Notes: generated by a model not told the origin, from the letters alone. Counted from the first letter of the stretch, positions 1-12,885 are shown. The stretch is 64,000 nucleotides of DNA from Apis mellifera (GCF_003254395.2 NC_037642.1:12419236-12483235), one strand, 5' to 3'. Program-made: numbers and translations.

Positions 1-506
1 CGCAAGTCCTATTTTTATATAGAATTATAACCCGATGAAAATTCTGAACGAATGGCTCATTACGCAAACGAAATAATTAAAATTAATATAAAAAATTCGT
101 TCGAAAAATTTCTTCGCCAAATTTTTATATTTACAATTTCGAAAATATATCGTTTTTTTTTTTTTAAACGACAATTTCGATTCAACGATACGAAATATAA
201 TATTTTTAAATCCACGTTTATACAGAAGAAAGTTGCAATTTTTATTGTTTGCTCGATGATTGGGGACGCGTAGGTGCTCTAGGAGTCGTTTATCATGGAA
301 ATTCCTCGTATTCATTAGTTTGTTGGCGTTTGAAGGCGATGCGGGAATGAATAACGAGTTATTTTTAAATCGGAGGATGGCCGCGTTCTACGCTCACTGC
401 TTCTCAGGCGAGAGAAAGAGATATGATGAAAATTACCGTAAGAGACGGGGTAAGATTTTTGCGCGGGAGCTTTATGTTTCGGTTAGATTGAAAGTTTTAA
501 TTAATA

Positions 507-530
507 CATATATATATATATATATATATG
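507..530. repeat. (TA)n microsatellite
   Basis: An uninterrupted TA dinucleotide run of about 12 units, seen directly. Confidence 0.9.
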
Positions 531-1508
531 TTCGAAAAGAGCGGTAGATTTTCAATCTGAATGAATAATTTTAATTAATATCGATAATATATATTAATAT
601 TTAATAAGATATTAAATTAATATTAATAAATATTATCGATCAAATAAACAAATACTTCAAGTTTAATTAAAATTTAATAAAGAGGATCGATACGCGTTTT
701 TCTTCTTCCCTTCTTTCAAGAATTTCATTAATTTTACAAAGTTTTCGATACCTTATTATTCCATTCCCCCCCCTTTTTAATCATTTATTTTGCTAAATAA
801 TTTACCACCCCGTAAGATAATATAATTAAAATCCCGCATAATCGATCCTTCCTTGAATATTTCCTCGAATATCTAATCCCATCAGAGATATATATATATA
901 TATTTATAGGTTAAATAATTCATTCGCCCAACGTTCCGCGGGAAAGACGCCACGATCCGCCCGTTAAAAAATGCAACGAGCATTGCAACATTCGTGCAAC
1001 CATTTGCAATATTTTTCTTGATGTGTATTATTTCCCGATGCCGTCCATCAAAATTCACTTTTTTTTTTTTTTTTTTTGCTGAATTTTATCTTTCCCCTTT
1101 CTCCCCCCTCCGCGCCCCCTCCCCCCTCATCGAGCGAGTCGCGCGTCGATCAACGTAAGAACAGCAGTTACTCGGTTGTGTTGTGTGTCGCTCGAATACG
1201 CTCGACTTTTCTCGACTTTTACTCCGTCGGTAAAACGGATTCGCAACGAGTCGAAATTCGAGCGAGAAAGAACTTTCCGCGGAATTCGATCCTGTAACGA
1301 ATAAAATTTACGTCTGAACACGAAATATTTCGGGAAGGGGAAGAAAAAAAAATGAAGAGAAAGAGAAAGAGTCCAAAGTACAGTTCCCTTAATTAAATTT
1401 CAAATGGTAACGTAAAAAAAAAAGAAAAAAGAAAAGAAAGATCGACACGAAAGCTTTCGACAATATAATAATAATAACAATAATAATTATTCCCTCGTTT
1501 GAAAATAG

Positions 1509-1544
1509 TTTCCACTCGTGTTCACCCGCGGACACGAGTGGAAA
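1509..1544. other. Perfect 13-bp inverted repeat (hairpin)
   Basis: The arm TTTCCACTCGTGT at 1509-1521 is exactly complementary to ACACGAGTGGAAA at 1532-1544, across a 10-nt loop at 1522-1531. The arms are mixed-sequence rather than simple repeat, so the match is unlikely to come from composition alone. It is too short for a typical insect pre-miRNA. Function unknown. Confidence 0.6.
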
Positions 1545-3209
1545 AAAGAAACGTGGAGGAGGAGGGAATATAATGAATTTCACATGTGAGAGATCAAAGT
1601 GTTCCAAGGTCGTTCTTGCGTTGAAAATCGAGAGATCAAGAGAGAGAGAGAGAGAGACAGAGAGGGGGAGGAGGAAGACAAAGACTCGGGCCGCGCAAAT
1701 TACACGGAACAATCGGAACGGAACGCGTCATAGATAAACGACGTGAAGATTCAAACGACATTTTCTTCTTTCCAACTCCTCTTTCCCCTCCCTTCCCACA
1801 TCTGCCCCACTTTTTCTTTGTCCATCCTCCTCCTAATCCCTAGTCCAGGATCGCTTTGAAACGACCGATCAAGAATCCAAGGGATGGGCGGAATTTTCGG
1901 CAAGCCGACCCTCCTCTCCCCGCCCTCGTTCTTCAACGATCCTTTCTTTTAACCGTTCGAACGGTGCGCCCTCTCAGCGAGCCACCACTTCGATGCGATA
2001 ATTCGAACGGCGACGAATATTCGTTCACGTTCGATTCGTTCGAAATATCTCTTCGTATATAGAATAGATATTCGTATATGGAATAGAAGCCTAAGTCCTT
2101 TACTAACCTTGCGAAGCGTGGAATAATAAACCGTCGAACCGAGTTGGCGTTCTTTTATCTAAATTACATCGCGGATCGAATTACACTTTCGACGTTGGTC
2201 GGACTTCAACGGTCAGTGGTGGAATAGAAATATTATTTTCAAAGTTTTTTAGTCTCGTGGAATACGCTTGTGTGAGTGATGAAATTAGTTGGAGCGAGGA
2301 TGAGTTTGGTTTTTCGTTATTGAATAACGAAATTATTTTCATTTATTTATATACTAGTATTATTATATTATATTATTATTATACACTATTTATTAATATA
2401 TATATATATAGAAATTGATAGAAAGAAGAAAAATAGCGTAAATTTTCTTTTTCTTTGGAAACATAATACACAAAATTTCATATGAATTCGCGCGTGAAAT
2501 CATTTTAAGTTAGCTAAGAAATTCAGCGAACGGGCAGAGTTGTTCGGTCGAGCGAAAAAGAGCGCAAAGGTTAATCGAACTGAGAGTGTGGAATCTGGTA
2601 CGTCTCTTTCTCTCTCTCTCTCTTTTCCTCGTTATCGCGATCATTGATTCGTTGAAAGAAGCCGGCTCGAGGTTAAGGAAGTCGTTCGATTGTTCCACGA
2701 CTTGCCCTCTTAATATCGTTCGATGGAAAATGTGTTCCTTTTCATTAAAGATCCTTGTTTCGCAAGGATTCGTTGATTGGAGAGGAAGAAAAGGAGGGGA
2801 AGAGCGCTCTCTCCCGCAAAAGCTAGCTAACTACCATTACCGTCTTTTTAATCGAGACGAGACATTTGATATTTGACAAAGATATTAAATTGGATCAATT
2901 GTTTATTTATGCATCGAGATGATATCGATTTTTTTCGACCATTCGATGATGAGATACTCGAGATAGTTTCTGTCTGCGCACAGGTGATTAGCTACGTACG
3001 GTCGTCTCGCGTCTTTTAAGTGGAACGTCGATATTTGCCAAAGAGCGTTGAATAAACGTGGTATAAATTTTTGTCGCATCTCTCGCGTCAAATTACTATC
3101 GCGCGTTCCAATTTTTTTCCCGCTAGAATAAATACACCATATCTTATCTATTTACACACATGTGTATATATATAATATATTAGGCACAGTTATTTCAAAA
3201 TTTTCCTCC

Positions 3210-5115
3210 GTCGTTGGACAAAGGATGAAATCGAATTGGCGTGTAACTTTTTTTTAAAAAAAAAATACCGACAATTTTTCGTCATCATTCGCGAAAAGCG
3301 CGATTGATAGTATAAACGATTATTGACTCGTTTTTGATTATTTGTCGTTGGACAGCGGAATCCTTAAAAACTATCGAAAAAAAAAAAAAACGAACCAACA
3401 ATTTTGTCATCGTTCGAAAATTTATTGTATAAACAATTGTTACAATTGTTGTTATTATTGACTCGTTTTTTATTATTTATCGTTGGACAATGGAATCTTT
3501 AAAAACTATCGAAAAAAAAAAACGAACCAACATATTTGTCATCATTCGAAAATTGGTCATAGATTATTATTTTTTATTATTTATCGTTGGACAATGGAAT
3601 CCTTAAAAACTATCGAAAAAAAAAGAACCAATAATTTTATCGTACAAAAAATTGTTGAAAAAATTATAATTTTTTAATATTTCGTTGGAATCTTTAAAAA
3701 TTATCGAAAAAAGAAGAACCAATAATTTTATCATCATTCGAAAATTAATCGTACGAAAAATTGTTACAAATTATAATTTTTTATTATTTATCGTTGGAAT
3801 CCTTAAAAATTATCGAAAAAAAAGAACCAATAATTTTATCATTATTCGAAAATTTATCGTACAAAAAATTATTACAAATTATAATTTTTTATTATTTATC
3901 GTTGGACAATGGAATCCTTAAAAATTATCGAAAAAAAAAAGAACCAATAATTTTATCGTACAAAAAATTGTTGAAAAAATTATAATTTTTTATTATTTAT
4001 CGTTGGAATCCTTAAAAATTATCGAAAAAAAAAAGAATCAATAATTTTATCATCATTCGAAAATTTATATTTTATTGTACAAAAAATTATTACAAATTAT
4101 AATTTTTTATTATTTATCGTTGGACAATTGAATCCTTAAAAATTATCGAAAAAAAAGAACCAATAATTTTATCATCCTTTATCGTACAAAAAATTGTTAT
4201 AAATTATAATTTTTTATTATTTATCGTTGGAATCTTTAAAAATTATCGAAAAAAAAGAACTGATAATTTTATCATCACTCGAAAATTTATTGTATAAAAA
4301 ATTATTACAAATTGTAATTTTTTATTATTTATCGTTGGACAATGGAATCCTTAAAAATTATCGAAAAAAAAGAACCAATAATTTTATCATCATTCAAAAA
4401 TTAATCGTACAAAAAATTGTTATAAATTATAATTTTTTATTATTTATCCTTAGAATCCTTAAAAACTATCGAAAAAAAAAAAAGAATCAATAATTTCATT
4501 ATCATTCGAAAATTTATCGTACAAAAAATTATTACAAATTATAATTTTTTATTTTTCGTTGGACAATGGAATCCTTAAAAATTATCGAAAAAAAAGAACC
4601 AATAATTTTATCATCATTCGAAAATTTATCGCACAAAAAATTATTACAAATTATAATTTTTTATTATTTATCGTTGGACAATTGAATCCTTAAAAATTAT
4701 CGAAAAAAAAGAACCAATAATTTTATCATCCTTTATCGTACAAAAAATTGTTATAAATTATAATTTTTTATCATTTATCGTTGGAATCCTTAAAAATTAT
4801 CGAAAAAAAGAACCAATAATTTTATCATTCTTTATCGTACAAAAAATTATTACAAATTATAATTTTTTATTATTTATCCTTAGAATCCTGAAAAATTATC
4901 GAAAAAAAAGGAACCAATAATTTTATCATCATTCGAAAATTTATCGCACAAAAAATTATTACAAATTATAATTTTTTATTATTTATCCTTAGAATCCTTA
5001 AAAATTATCGAAAAAAAAAAGAATCAATAATTTTATCATCATTCGAAAATTAATCGTACGAAAAATTGTTACGAATTATAATTTTTTAACATTTATCCTT
5101 AAATCCTTAAAAAAT
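3210..5115. repeat. AT-rich minisatellite, about 17 units of 91-131 bp
   Basis: The unit runs from a TTATTATTTATCGTTGG block, through CCTTAAAAATTATCGAAAAA, an AAGAACCAATAATTTTATC block and a TCGTACAAAAAATT block, back to TTATAATTTTTTATT. The core beginning CCTTAAAAA recurs near 3360, 3491, 3599, 3690, 3799, 3916, 4008, 4134, 4229, 4346, 4457, 4569, 4686, 4785, 4887, 4995 and 5104. A decayed copy near 3214-3350 marks the left edge. Units differ by small deletions, for example GTTGGACAATGGAATCC versus GTTGGAATCC. Frames inside it are lysine/isoleucine/asparagine-rich artefacts of the repeat. Confidence 0.93.
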
Positions 5116-6594
5116 CAACTCGAAAGAAATATACGTTACAATTCGAAAGAGAAAACGAATCAAAATACCCTTTAATGACAAGAGTGATGGTTCAGAAACC
5201 GAATTCGTCCCATCGAATCGGGACGTATTTATTAACGGTATCGGGCCGCGCGATACGGGATCGTTGGAAACATCGTAATAACCGTGGCGAGTAATGACGT
5301 AATCGTGGCGCGATACAGTTGGCGGCCACGTCACTCGCATTATCCCCGATTAATTTACACGGCCGCCGTATTACAAGTGGCGCGCGGGCTACGATGGTGG
5401 TTTATGGCGCTCGCGGTGCGCCATTCTCGCGCCGACAACGCGAGGGTATCGTGGTTATCGATCCCTCTCTCTCCATCGATCATCGATCGCGTATCACGGA
5501 TTTTTCCAAGAAAAATTTTTTTTTTAAAATAGTTTCCAAGATTTTGTTTTTCGTTTTTTACCGCGAGAAACGAGACGATCGAGGATTTAAATCGGTGGAT
5601 TAAATCGGAAAATAAATGGAGAATTTTTTTAAACGTCGAGGAGAAATTTATTGGAGAGATAATAAGGGAATGAAATGAATATTGATCGATGTGAAATTTT
5701 TTATAAGGACGAATTTGTAAATTTTTATCACACTAACCGATTTGCATCGATTATCGGTTATAAAGATATTGGAATTTTGTGGAATAGAATTGATCAAATT
5801 TACAATATAATTTTCAATAATTTTCTTTTACATTTCTAATTTTTCTTTATTTGAAAAATTGATTAATTCCTTTAAATATTACGATCTCCAGATATATCCC
5901 ATTAGACTATCGCTTCCCTCATTGATATTATTATTATTAAGAAATTTATTTCGTATCAAGGAACAAAAGTTCATTCTCCATTAGCTTGTATCGATCTTGC
6001 AATTTTTTTTTCTCTCGAAAATTTCTAGAAAATATTCATCAAGTAACTCGATCAGAATAATCACGAAAAATTTTTCAGCGTTAAATTATGACCACGACTT
6101 ACGAAAATTTCCCTCCATCATCAATTTTATCTTCTTCCATTGTTCGATCGATCGAATATTTATATCGAAAGATTAAAACGATCGTTCCAGCTCGTTTAAT
6201 CCCCTATTTATTTCTCGATACGCTTGATTTCATGTTGCAAAATGCACGCGTGTTAAAAGAGACGACTAAGAAAAGAAGAAGAAGAAGAAGAAGAGTCGAA
6301 GAGAAAGTTTAAGGAAGAATGAAGTATGGAGGGCGAAGGAAGGACGCTCCCCCCAGCGTCGTTAATCATTCGAGATATGGATTACGGTGTTGCGGGGCAC
6401 CGATGTCCTCGAGGATATCGCATGCCTCTCGGATCAGATAACGTTTCACGTTTAATAACGCGTGAATTTTAAAAGACGCTCGAAAGAAAGGAAAAAGGAA
6501 CGAAAGGATCTCCTATTTTGCGAAAATCTCTTTTTTTCCTTTCAATTCGAACGAATAATCGAAAAGCATTGCTTTTCTTCTCTCTTTTTTTCAG

Positions 6595-6683
6595 CGAAAA
6601 AACGGAGGGATATTTGCGGTCAGTTCGAACTTTCGTTCGATCCTCGTGGATTATTAATTAAATTCTTAGAATCGTTGTCCTGA
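6595..6683 (+). CDS. Candidate 3'-terminal coding exon (unrecognised)
   Basis: A strong acceptor-like polypyrimidine tract (CTTCTCTCTTTTTTTCAG) ends at 6594. It is followed by an open frame that enters in phase 1 and reads KKRRDICGQFELSF, then DPRGLLIKFLESLS, to a TGA at 6681-6683. The peptide is compositionally ordinary and free of homopolymer. No domain is recognised and no matching upstream exon is identified. A short open frame after a T-rich stretch is easily produced by chance in this composition, so this is only a candidate. Confidence 0.18.
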
Positions 6684-8369
6684 TGGATGTTCATTTCCGG
6701 TCCAATTACGGAGATCCCCTGTCAGATCGAAGCGAGAGTCGCGTTATCTCTGGGATTTGTCGGATCGCGAGAGAAAATTGCGAATAATACATCAAGCATA
6801 TCCGGAATAGTGGAATATTTTTCGTCCAATATTTTCTTTCTTTCCTTTAATTTATCGCTTTCCTCTTTCCTCTTCTCTCGTATTTATTTTTGACTTATCA
6901 TTCGCACGAACGAATCGTAAAAATTCATTCGTTCGAAAAGGCGCATAAAAGAACCTGGCTCGACCGTCTCGACACGGTGTCTCTTCCCTCTCTTTGTTTT
7001 CAAGTATCGTTGCTCGAAACTACGCGACGGTGGCGCCGTAGACGGTAATGGTCGGCACTAATGGCCAATGGAAGGCGATAATGGCCGGAATCGGAGAATA
7101 ATAATGACGGAAATTAGAGGAGTAATGGTAACGAGTCAACGAATGTGTTTTAAAGTTTCGTTTAATCGAATTTTTTCATTTTTATATCTTCCAAAATGTC
7201 TCCTCCAAAGAATCGAAGAAGAAAGCCATCTACAGCTTCCGAAATAATTTCTAAAAATGTTTCCTTTTTCTTTTCTTCTCGAATACTTTGCAACAAACAC
7301 TTTGCACTTTGATATTTTAATGGAGTTATTTTTAAATAAAAAAAAAAAAAATACGTTCGAGGTAATTTCGAAATCTGGAGAATAATCCGAGGAGAAGAAT
7401 ATTTAACGCGCGTGCATAAATAAGGAATAATCTCTCCAAGCGTAACGAAGGAAGCGTATCTGAAAAACGAAGGACGAAGTGTAAACGAGAAGATGAATCA
7501 CCCCCCTGATTCCATTTGATTCGATCGAGCAAGCTTAAAAAAAAAAAAAAAATCGTCGACATTTTTTTTTTCGTCGAAAAGAAGCGGGGTAGTAGGTCTG
7601 TGGAAATGTTTAATCCGTGTAAAGGGTTGCCAGATGGGGATCGGTGATCATCCCCCCCTCAGGAGGGTTAATCAATTTATCCCGGAGCAGAGGGGAAGAG
7701 GATAGCGGCGGGGGTTCAAATCTAATTTCGAAGGGAGAGGGCTGAAAGAGGGGAAAAAAAAAAAAAAGAAGGAAGAGATATCCCCCTCCCCTCCTCCTCG
7801 AGTTTCGAGGGTACTAACGCAGTTAGCGGGTTCTTGATACCACTTCTTTAACCCCTGAAATACATTGGTAAATGTTTGGACAACGCGTTACAAGGGAAAC
7901 ATCGCGTTAAGAGCGATTAAATCGATCGTGTCCCGTCTACGTGTTTGTGTTATTAATCCGTTTCGATAACGCGACAGTGCGCGTTACATGTATATTTGTA
8001 TATATGAAATAAAAATTCGCGCGTAAAAATTCCGATTTTCCGGACCGATGAATATTTAATTCCCCGTCATCGAACGTTTATTTAAAAAAAAAAAAAAGAA
8101 AAACAGGAAGGGGAGGGGGGGAGAAATCGAATCAATATTTCGTAAATGCGTTACACCTGTTACAATCGATTAAAATTCGTTTCGCATTGAACGTCCATTT
8201 TTCTTTCCTTTTTTTTTTTTTTTTTTTTAAAAACGTTTCAAAAACATATCACGTTGCAAAACCATTCCCCCCTCCCCGATGAGAAAAATCAACGATATAC
8301 CGATTACAAACAAAAGTTTTTTTTAGTAGCCAAGAGTCGATGGTGGAAAGAAGGAAAGAAAGTAAAGAA

Positions 8370-8383
8370 GAATATATATAAGA

Positions 8384-8416
<33 letters not shown>

Positions 8417-8426
8417 TACACATATT
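8370..8426. repeat. (TA)n(CA)n composite microsatellite
   Basis: A TA dinucleotide run passes directly into CA repeats, seen directly. Confidence 0.9.
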
Positions 8427-8465
8427 AAGAGGGAATCGTTTCGCGGAACGAGACGAGAGAGGGAA

Positions 8466-8939
8466 ATGTTTACATTTTTTGCCTGCGTTTCTTGCCTCGT
8501 TGGCCGAGCATCATCGATCCGTCGGCCGAGTGGATCGGTTCACGGGCGGGCAACGGTAACGGCAACAGATTCGAATTTCGCGAGCAAGGGTGAACACAGT
8601 GTCACCAACGCTAGGGGGAGAATCGATTCGACGCGGGTCCTTTCCACGGTTTCGACACGGCTGATTACGTTTTCCATCCCGCTCCGTCAAGTTGCACGGT
8701 TTAATACGAATTTGATCGACGTCGTTGTCCACCGATTACGAACGAACAGGGAAAAAAACGTTCGATTCGACCGAGGCGAAAAAACGCGTTTCACGGACAC
8801 GATTCGTTTCGATTCCTCTTTTTATTTTCTGCCTTCCTTTTCTTTCCCTCTTGACGCAACGTTTCGTTTCAGATCTTCTATTTATATTTATTGTATTCTA
8901 TTTTATTATTATTATTATTGTTGTTGTTGTTATCGATGA
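8466..8939 (+). CDS. Uncharacterised open frame, 157 codons, probably not coding
   Basis: The ATG at 8466 opens a frame beginning MFTFFACVSCLVGRASS, which resembles a short hydrophobic signal. A Ser/Thr/Arg-rich middle follows, and the tail runs into an ATT/GTT triplet microsatellite that yields a Tyr then Cys run. No family is recognised. The microsatellite tail and overlapping open frames on both strands over 8511-8732 argue against a real protein. If anything here is coded, it would be the first 80-100 codons of a spliced exon. Confidence 0.12.
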   Translation: MFTFFACVSCLVGRASSIRRPSGSVHGRATVTATDSNFASKGEHSVTNARGRIDSTRVLSTVSTRLITFSIPLRQVARFNTNLIDVVVHRLRTNREKNVRFDRGEKTRFTDTIRFDSSFYFLPSFSFPLDATFRFRSSIYIYCILFYYYYYCCCCYR

Positions 8940-11230
8940 AAGATTTTCTGTGAGATTATTGTTACAATTGAATTGATTGGTTTCTTTAAGTTAAATAAAA
9001 GATATTTGACATTGATTTATTGCATTTAATATATACATATATCAATTAATTTCGGAAATATAATTTTAAAAGATGTAGGAAAATTTATCGAAATATCGAA
9101 AATAGAAAGAGATGATGACGATTATTATCGAGATAATAAAAAAATAATTCCACGAAATAGAGGGAAACAAAGGAACGATTTAGAGGCGAAACAGTCTTTA
9201 GGTCAATTCGAAACGCGAGCTGCGCGGACGAGCGAATGGATGGAAGGAAGGAAGGAAGGAGCGGTTGGAGAGGGAAGGGGATCGATCCCCACGGCCGCAG
9301 CCGCGTGGAGCGTCGCGCAATTTGATCATCTCTCATTAAACTTGGAAGGACCATCGTCGTCATGGGGCATCCGTGCGGAAGACCGTCCGAGAATGAGCAA
9401 TCCGTTCAAACTTGCGAAGTCTGATTCCACGCTGCTCGTATCCGCGTTTACGTAACGTGCTTTTTCTGAAACCGATCGTAATTCTTTCGCGAGTGAAATA
9501 TAACGCCAAGTGAATTTAATTTTTACGAAGTAATCGAAGGAACAAAGTTGCACACGTTATTTTTACGAATATTTTGCGTTTTTCGTAGATTTTTCTCTAT
9601 TTAAATTTATCGTAACGAGTCAAGAATGTGATGGAATCGTATCGTAACAACTTTTTTTGTTAAATTAGGTTAACGTTTTCTCGCATTTCACGTTTAAATT
9701 TTGCCCAAGCAAAACGTAGATATCGATCGAGGATTGAACAGCGAGTCGGAGTATAACGGATTATAAGCGTACAGAGCAACTTTTTTTCCAGGTTAAGTTA
9801 GGTTAGAAGATACGCGCGCGAGACAAATAATAGAAACGTTCCTTCGATTTTCCATCGGAAAAAAATTATCACGATCCGATGTTCGCTCGAAATCGGTATT
9901 TTCGGATTAGATTGAAATCCCGTTCTAGAATTATGCGAGATTTTTTATGCGCGAGTGATGAGCGTACACACGAATCGAGTCGCGTAAATACCAGCTGTGC
10001 TTGTTTGTTAACGCGTGGGCGCGGTTGAAACGCGAACTTAGTCGAAAATTCGATCGTTATTATCGATAGTGGAGGAATGTTTGGTCGCGGTCAGGTCTAA
10101 CGCGTAAAATATAAATTGAAGCGATAATAGGGTAGGAATATTGAGTTGTGTGCCGGGCAGAGTTGATTAAAGCAGAGTAGTGGATGCTACACAGACCGAA
10201 TCTGATATTACCGTTTCGTTCGGCCAACGAGTTAAACTGTGACAGTTGGCGACGAACCGCGGTCACGAGTCAACGATCTTTCGACGCGATTTCAGAAATG
10301 ATATAATAAGTATAATTCCCAAGATTTATACTTTAAAATCACCGATCAATGATCTGCCTAATTTTTATATATTTTGACATTGAAAAATAAAAAATTTGTA
10401 TATGAACTTACACACGGCAATGAAAAAAAAAAAATAAATAAAAGTTTGGCGAGCGACTGGCCCGAGTTTCATTTGTACCGTGTTCTATTTCCCCAATATT
10501 TTTCCCCAAGTCGTCCCCTGCGACGAGGCTGCGTGAATTTCAAGTCTAGCTTCGTTCTTTTCGACGCTTACGGAAACGTATACGTCTACCTATCACGAAC
10601 TAACCGAGCTTGCCAACATTATGTATTCTTTATTCTCTCCACCCCCCCTCCCCTTTTTTTTCTTCATCTTTTTAACATGAACGAAAAGAAAAGTTTTTTT
10701 TTTTAAATTCTTAAATCAATCAAATTCTAACCTCGGAATATAAATAAACGAATAAATATGAAATTTTCAATTTTGTATCAAATATAAAGGGATACACTAT
10801 CCCTCCTCCTTTTTGTTTTTCCTTTCGTAAACTTCGTACATTCTCTACTCGAATTTCCTCGTGTATAAAATTTCCTCGCCTTGAAATCCGAAAGTCCCTC
10901 CCCGAAAATTAAAATGCGCGCAACGATATTTCTCCCGGTTTTTCGAACACCGTCGAGCACAATCGAACAATTTATCGAAGGCGACAAATTAAAGCCGGCC
11001 CGGTGTCGGTCCGTCCATTTCATCCTCGTGTTCCCCCGTGTCATTTTTCCCGACGTTACGTCCGCCCCGTTAACGGATGAAAACGATGAAGTTATCGACG
11101 GGTCCACTCGTTAATCGTCTAATCTATATGCAAACGCGCGCACGTACGTAGACAATAATCGCTAGAAAATAAATATATATAACCCGGTCTCCGCAAGTCG
11201 TTTATCAATATATTTTCCTCGGTGGAACGG

Positions 11231-11565
11231 CGCTCTCTCTCGCTCTCTCGCTCTCGCTCGCTTTCTTTCGCTCTCTCGCTTGCTCTCGCGCTCACTCGCT
11301 CGCTCTCTCGCTTGCTCTCGCGCTCACTCGCTCGCTCTCTCGCTCTCTCTCGCTCGCTTTCTTTCGCTCTCGCTCTTGCTTTCGCTCTCGCTCGCTCTCT
11401 CGCTCGTTTTCTTTCGCTCTCGTTCTTTCGGTCTCGCTCGCTCTCTCGCTCTTTCTCACTCGCTCTCTCGCTCGCTCTTTCTCGCTCGTTCTTTCTCGCT
11501 CTCGCTCTTTCTCGCTCGCTCTCTCGCTCGTTCTTGCTTTTGCTCTCGCTTGCTCTCGCTCTGCT
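11231..11565. repeat. (CTCTCG)n-like homopyrimidine/homopurine tract
   Basis: About 335 bp built almost only from CTCTCG, CTCG, CTTT and CGCT words on the plus strand, so the minus strand is GAGCGAGAG-rich purine. Every plus-strand frame is open and gives Arg/Ser/Leu/Ala repeats, which explains the long RS-like frames here. The minus strand is dense in GAGAG, the core bound by GAGA-factor-like proteins in flies; binding in this organism is an inference. Confidence 0.92.
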
Positions 11566-12589
11566 TATATATCAGATTAATGAAACTCGTGAATTTTTTT
11601 CGAAACGTCCCAAATCTCTGCTCATCCCCTCCACGCCTGTAAATTTATTTCATTTGAATTGTAATACGTGTGTATAATATATGAACGAATTATTTTATTT
11701 TATTTTTTTTTATTCTTTGATATTTTGAAACTATCGGAAGTTGTTATAGTTTTTTTTTTTTTTTTTTTTAATTATCTCGAAACAAGTGTCGAAAGTTGGA
11801 TTTTGTGAATCAAATCTCTCGATTATATATTTAATTTAATTGTTGTTCGATTTAAATTTTGCTTTTTGTTTTTTTTTTTTTTCAAATATCTCGAAACCGA
11901 TATACACATACATCCCAAATTCGAAATATTTCGCATTAATAATATTCCATATCGGCACGCGTTTGAAATATTTGAAATTTCGAGGTTTACGCGCGAGGAC
12001 TGAAATTTGAATAATTTCCATTTTATATTCTGCAATTTCTTTGCAAATATTTTCGACTAAATATTCGAATATTATTATATAAATATTTGAAAAAAATAAA
12101 TAAATAAATAATATTTCAGAGATCGGGAGCGAAACGAATAGATAGAACTGTGAGAAGAATAAAAAAATTTTGATGCGAAAGCGTCGCCGTTGCGCGGGAA
12201 AGAAGTCGTGAAATATGGCGTCGAAGACGAATTGAAAATGTTACGAAAAATTTCTTGTAAATCGGGCGAGTAATCGGTTATCGATCGCGCATAAATTATC
12301 TGAAACTAAAACGGAGAGGGAGAGGGAGGAGGGGCAGTTTGCAGTGCGTGAACAAACATAGATAAACGGACCGATGATTTTCTGCGAGGAGGACGGGTTA
12401 TTTATTATAGCGCTACGCGGTGTTGCCGCCCGTGATTGTAATTTTGCTGAAATCGCGAGAGTTATTCGACTCGGTCGATAATCAAACGTTTAGCACGATC
12501 CTGTAGGAAAATAAAATGGAATCGCTCGAAAGGAATGGATTCGACGTTGTCGAATTATTTCTCTCCGTAATGATAATAGAAAATAGTTA
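11566..12589. other. AT-rich spacer
   Basis: Contains a poly-T run at about 11751-11769 and an AATA-rich patch near 12093-12110. No gene, RNA gene or organised repeat is seen. Confidence 0.6.
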
Positions 12590-12885
12590 GAGGGACGATT
12601 TGAGGTTAGAATTATTCCTTCTCGTTCATATTTCGTAGGGAAATAATGGAGTCTTGGAAGAATTTGAGGTTAGAATTATTTCTCCGTACTTGCGTAATGG
12701 AATTTTTGAAGAATAATTTGAGGTTAGAATTATTTCACTTTGCGTTATAACTTCCCGGGAAGATAATGGAATCTTCGAAGAATTTGAGGTTAGAATTATA
12801 TTTCTCTCCACTTCCTGGATACGTAATGATCTTGGGGGTCTTTGAAAAATAATTTGAGGTTAGAATTATTTCTCCCTGGTTGTCT
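12590..12885. repeat. Five-copy tandem repeat, about 54-70 bp
   Basis: The core ATTTGAGGTTAGAATTAT recurs with TGAGGTTAGA starting at 12601, 12665, 12719, 12785 and 12855. Between cores are related words such as TAATGGAATCTT and GAAGAAT. Spacing is 64, 54, 66 and 70 bp. The minus-strand frame over 12626-12811 is a product of the repeat. Confidence 0.85.

Larger units (their letters stand above)
1..3209. other. AT-rich non-coding spacer
   Basis: No gene recognised. The stretch holds a (TA)n run at 507-530, a 19-nt poly-T at 1059-1077, a (GA)n tract near 1637-1657, a (CT)n tract near 2603-2625 and a perfect hairpin at 1509-1544. The short open frames have no domain-like content and several cross homopolymers. 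It could be intergenic or intronic; the sequence does not decide. Confidence 0.6.
5116..11230. other. Non-coding spacer with scattered microsatellites
   Basis: No gene recognised. It contains a (TA)n/(CA)n composite at 8370-8426, an (AAG)n-like tract near 6273-6292, several poly-T or poly-A runs (about 7338, 7540, 8211, 8228) and AGGTTAAGTTAGGTTAG near 9791. Two weak coding candidates inside it are listed separately (6595-6683 and 8466-8939). Confidence 0.55.

Noticed and set aside
3483..4493. Lys/Ile/Asn-rich repeated peptides
   Set aside because: Translations of the AT-rich minisatellite, with frame shifts between units.
11222..11677. Long Arg/Ser/Leu-rich open frames resembling an RS-domain protein
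   Set aside because: All plus-strand frames are open because the DNA is a (CTCTCG)n-like repeat; there is no start context or non-repeat coding sequence.
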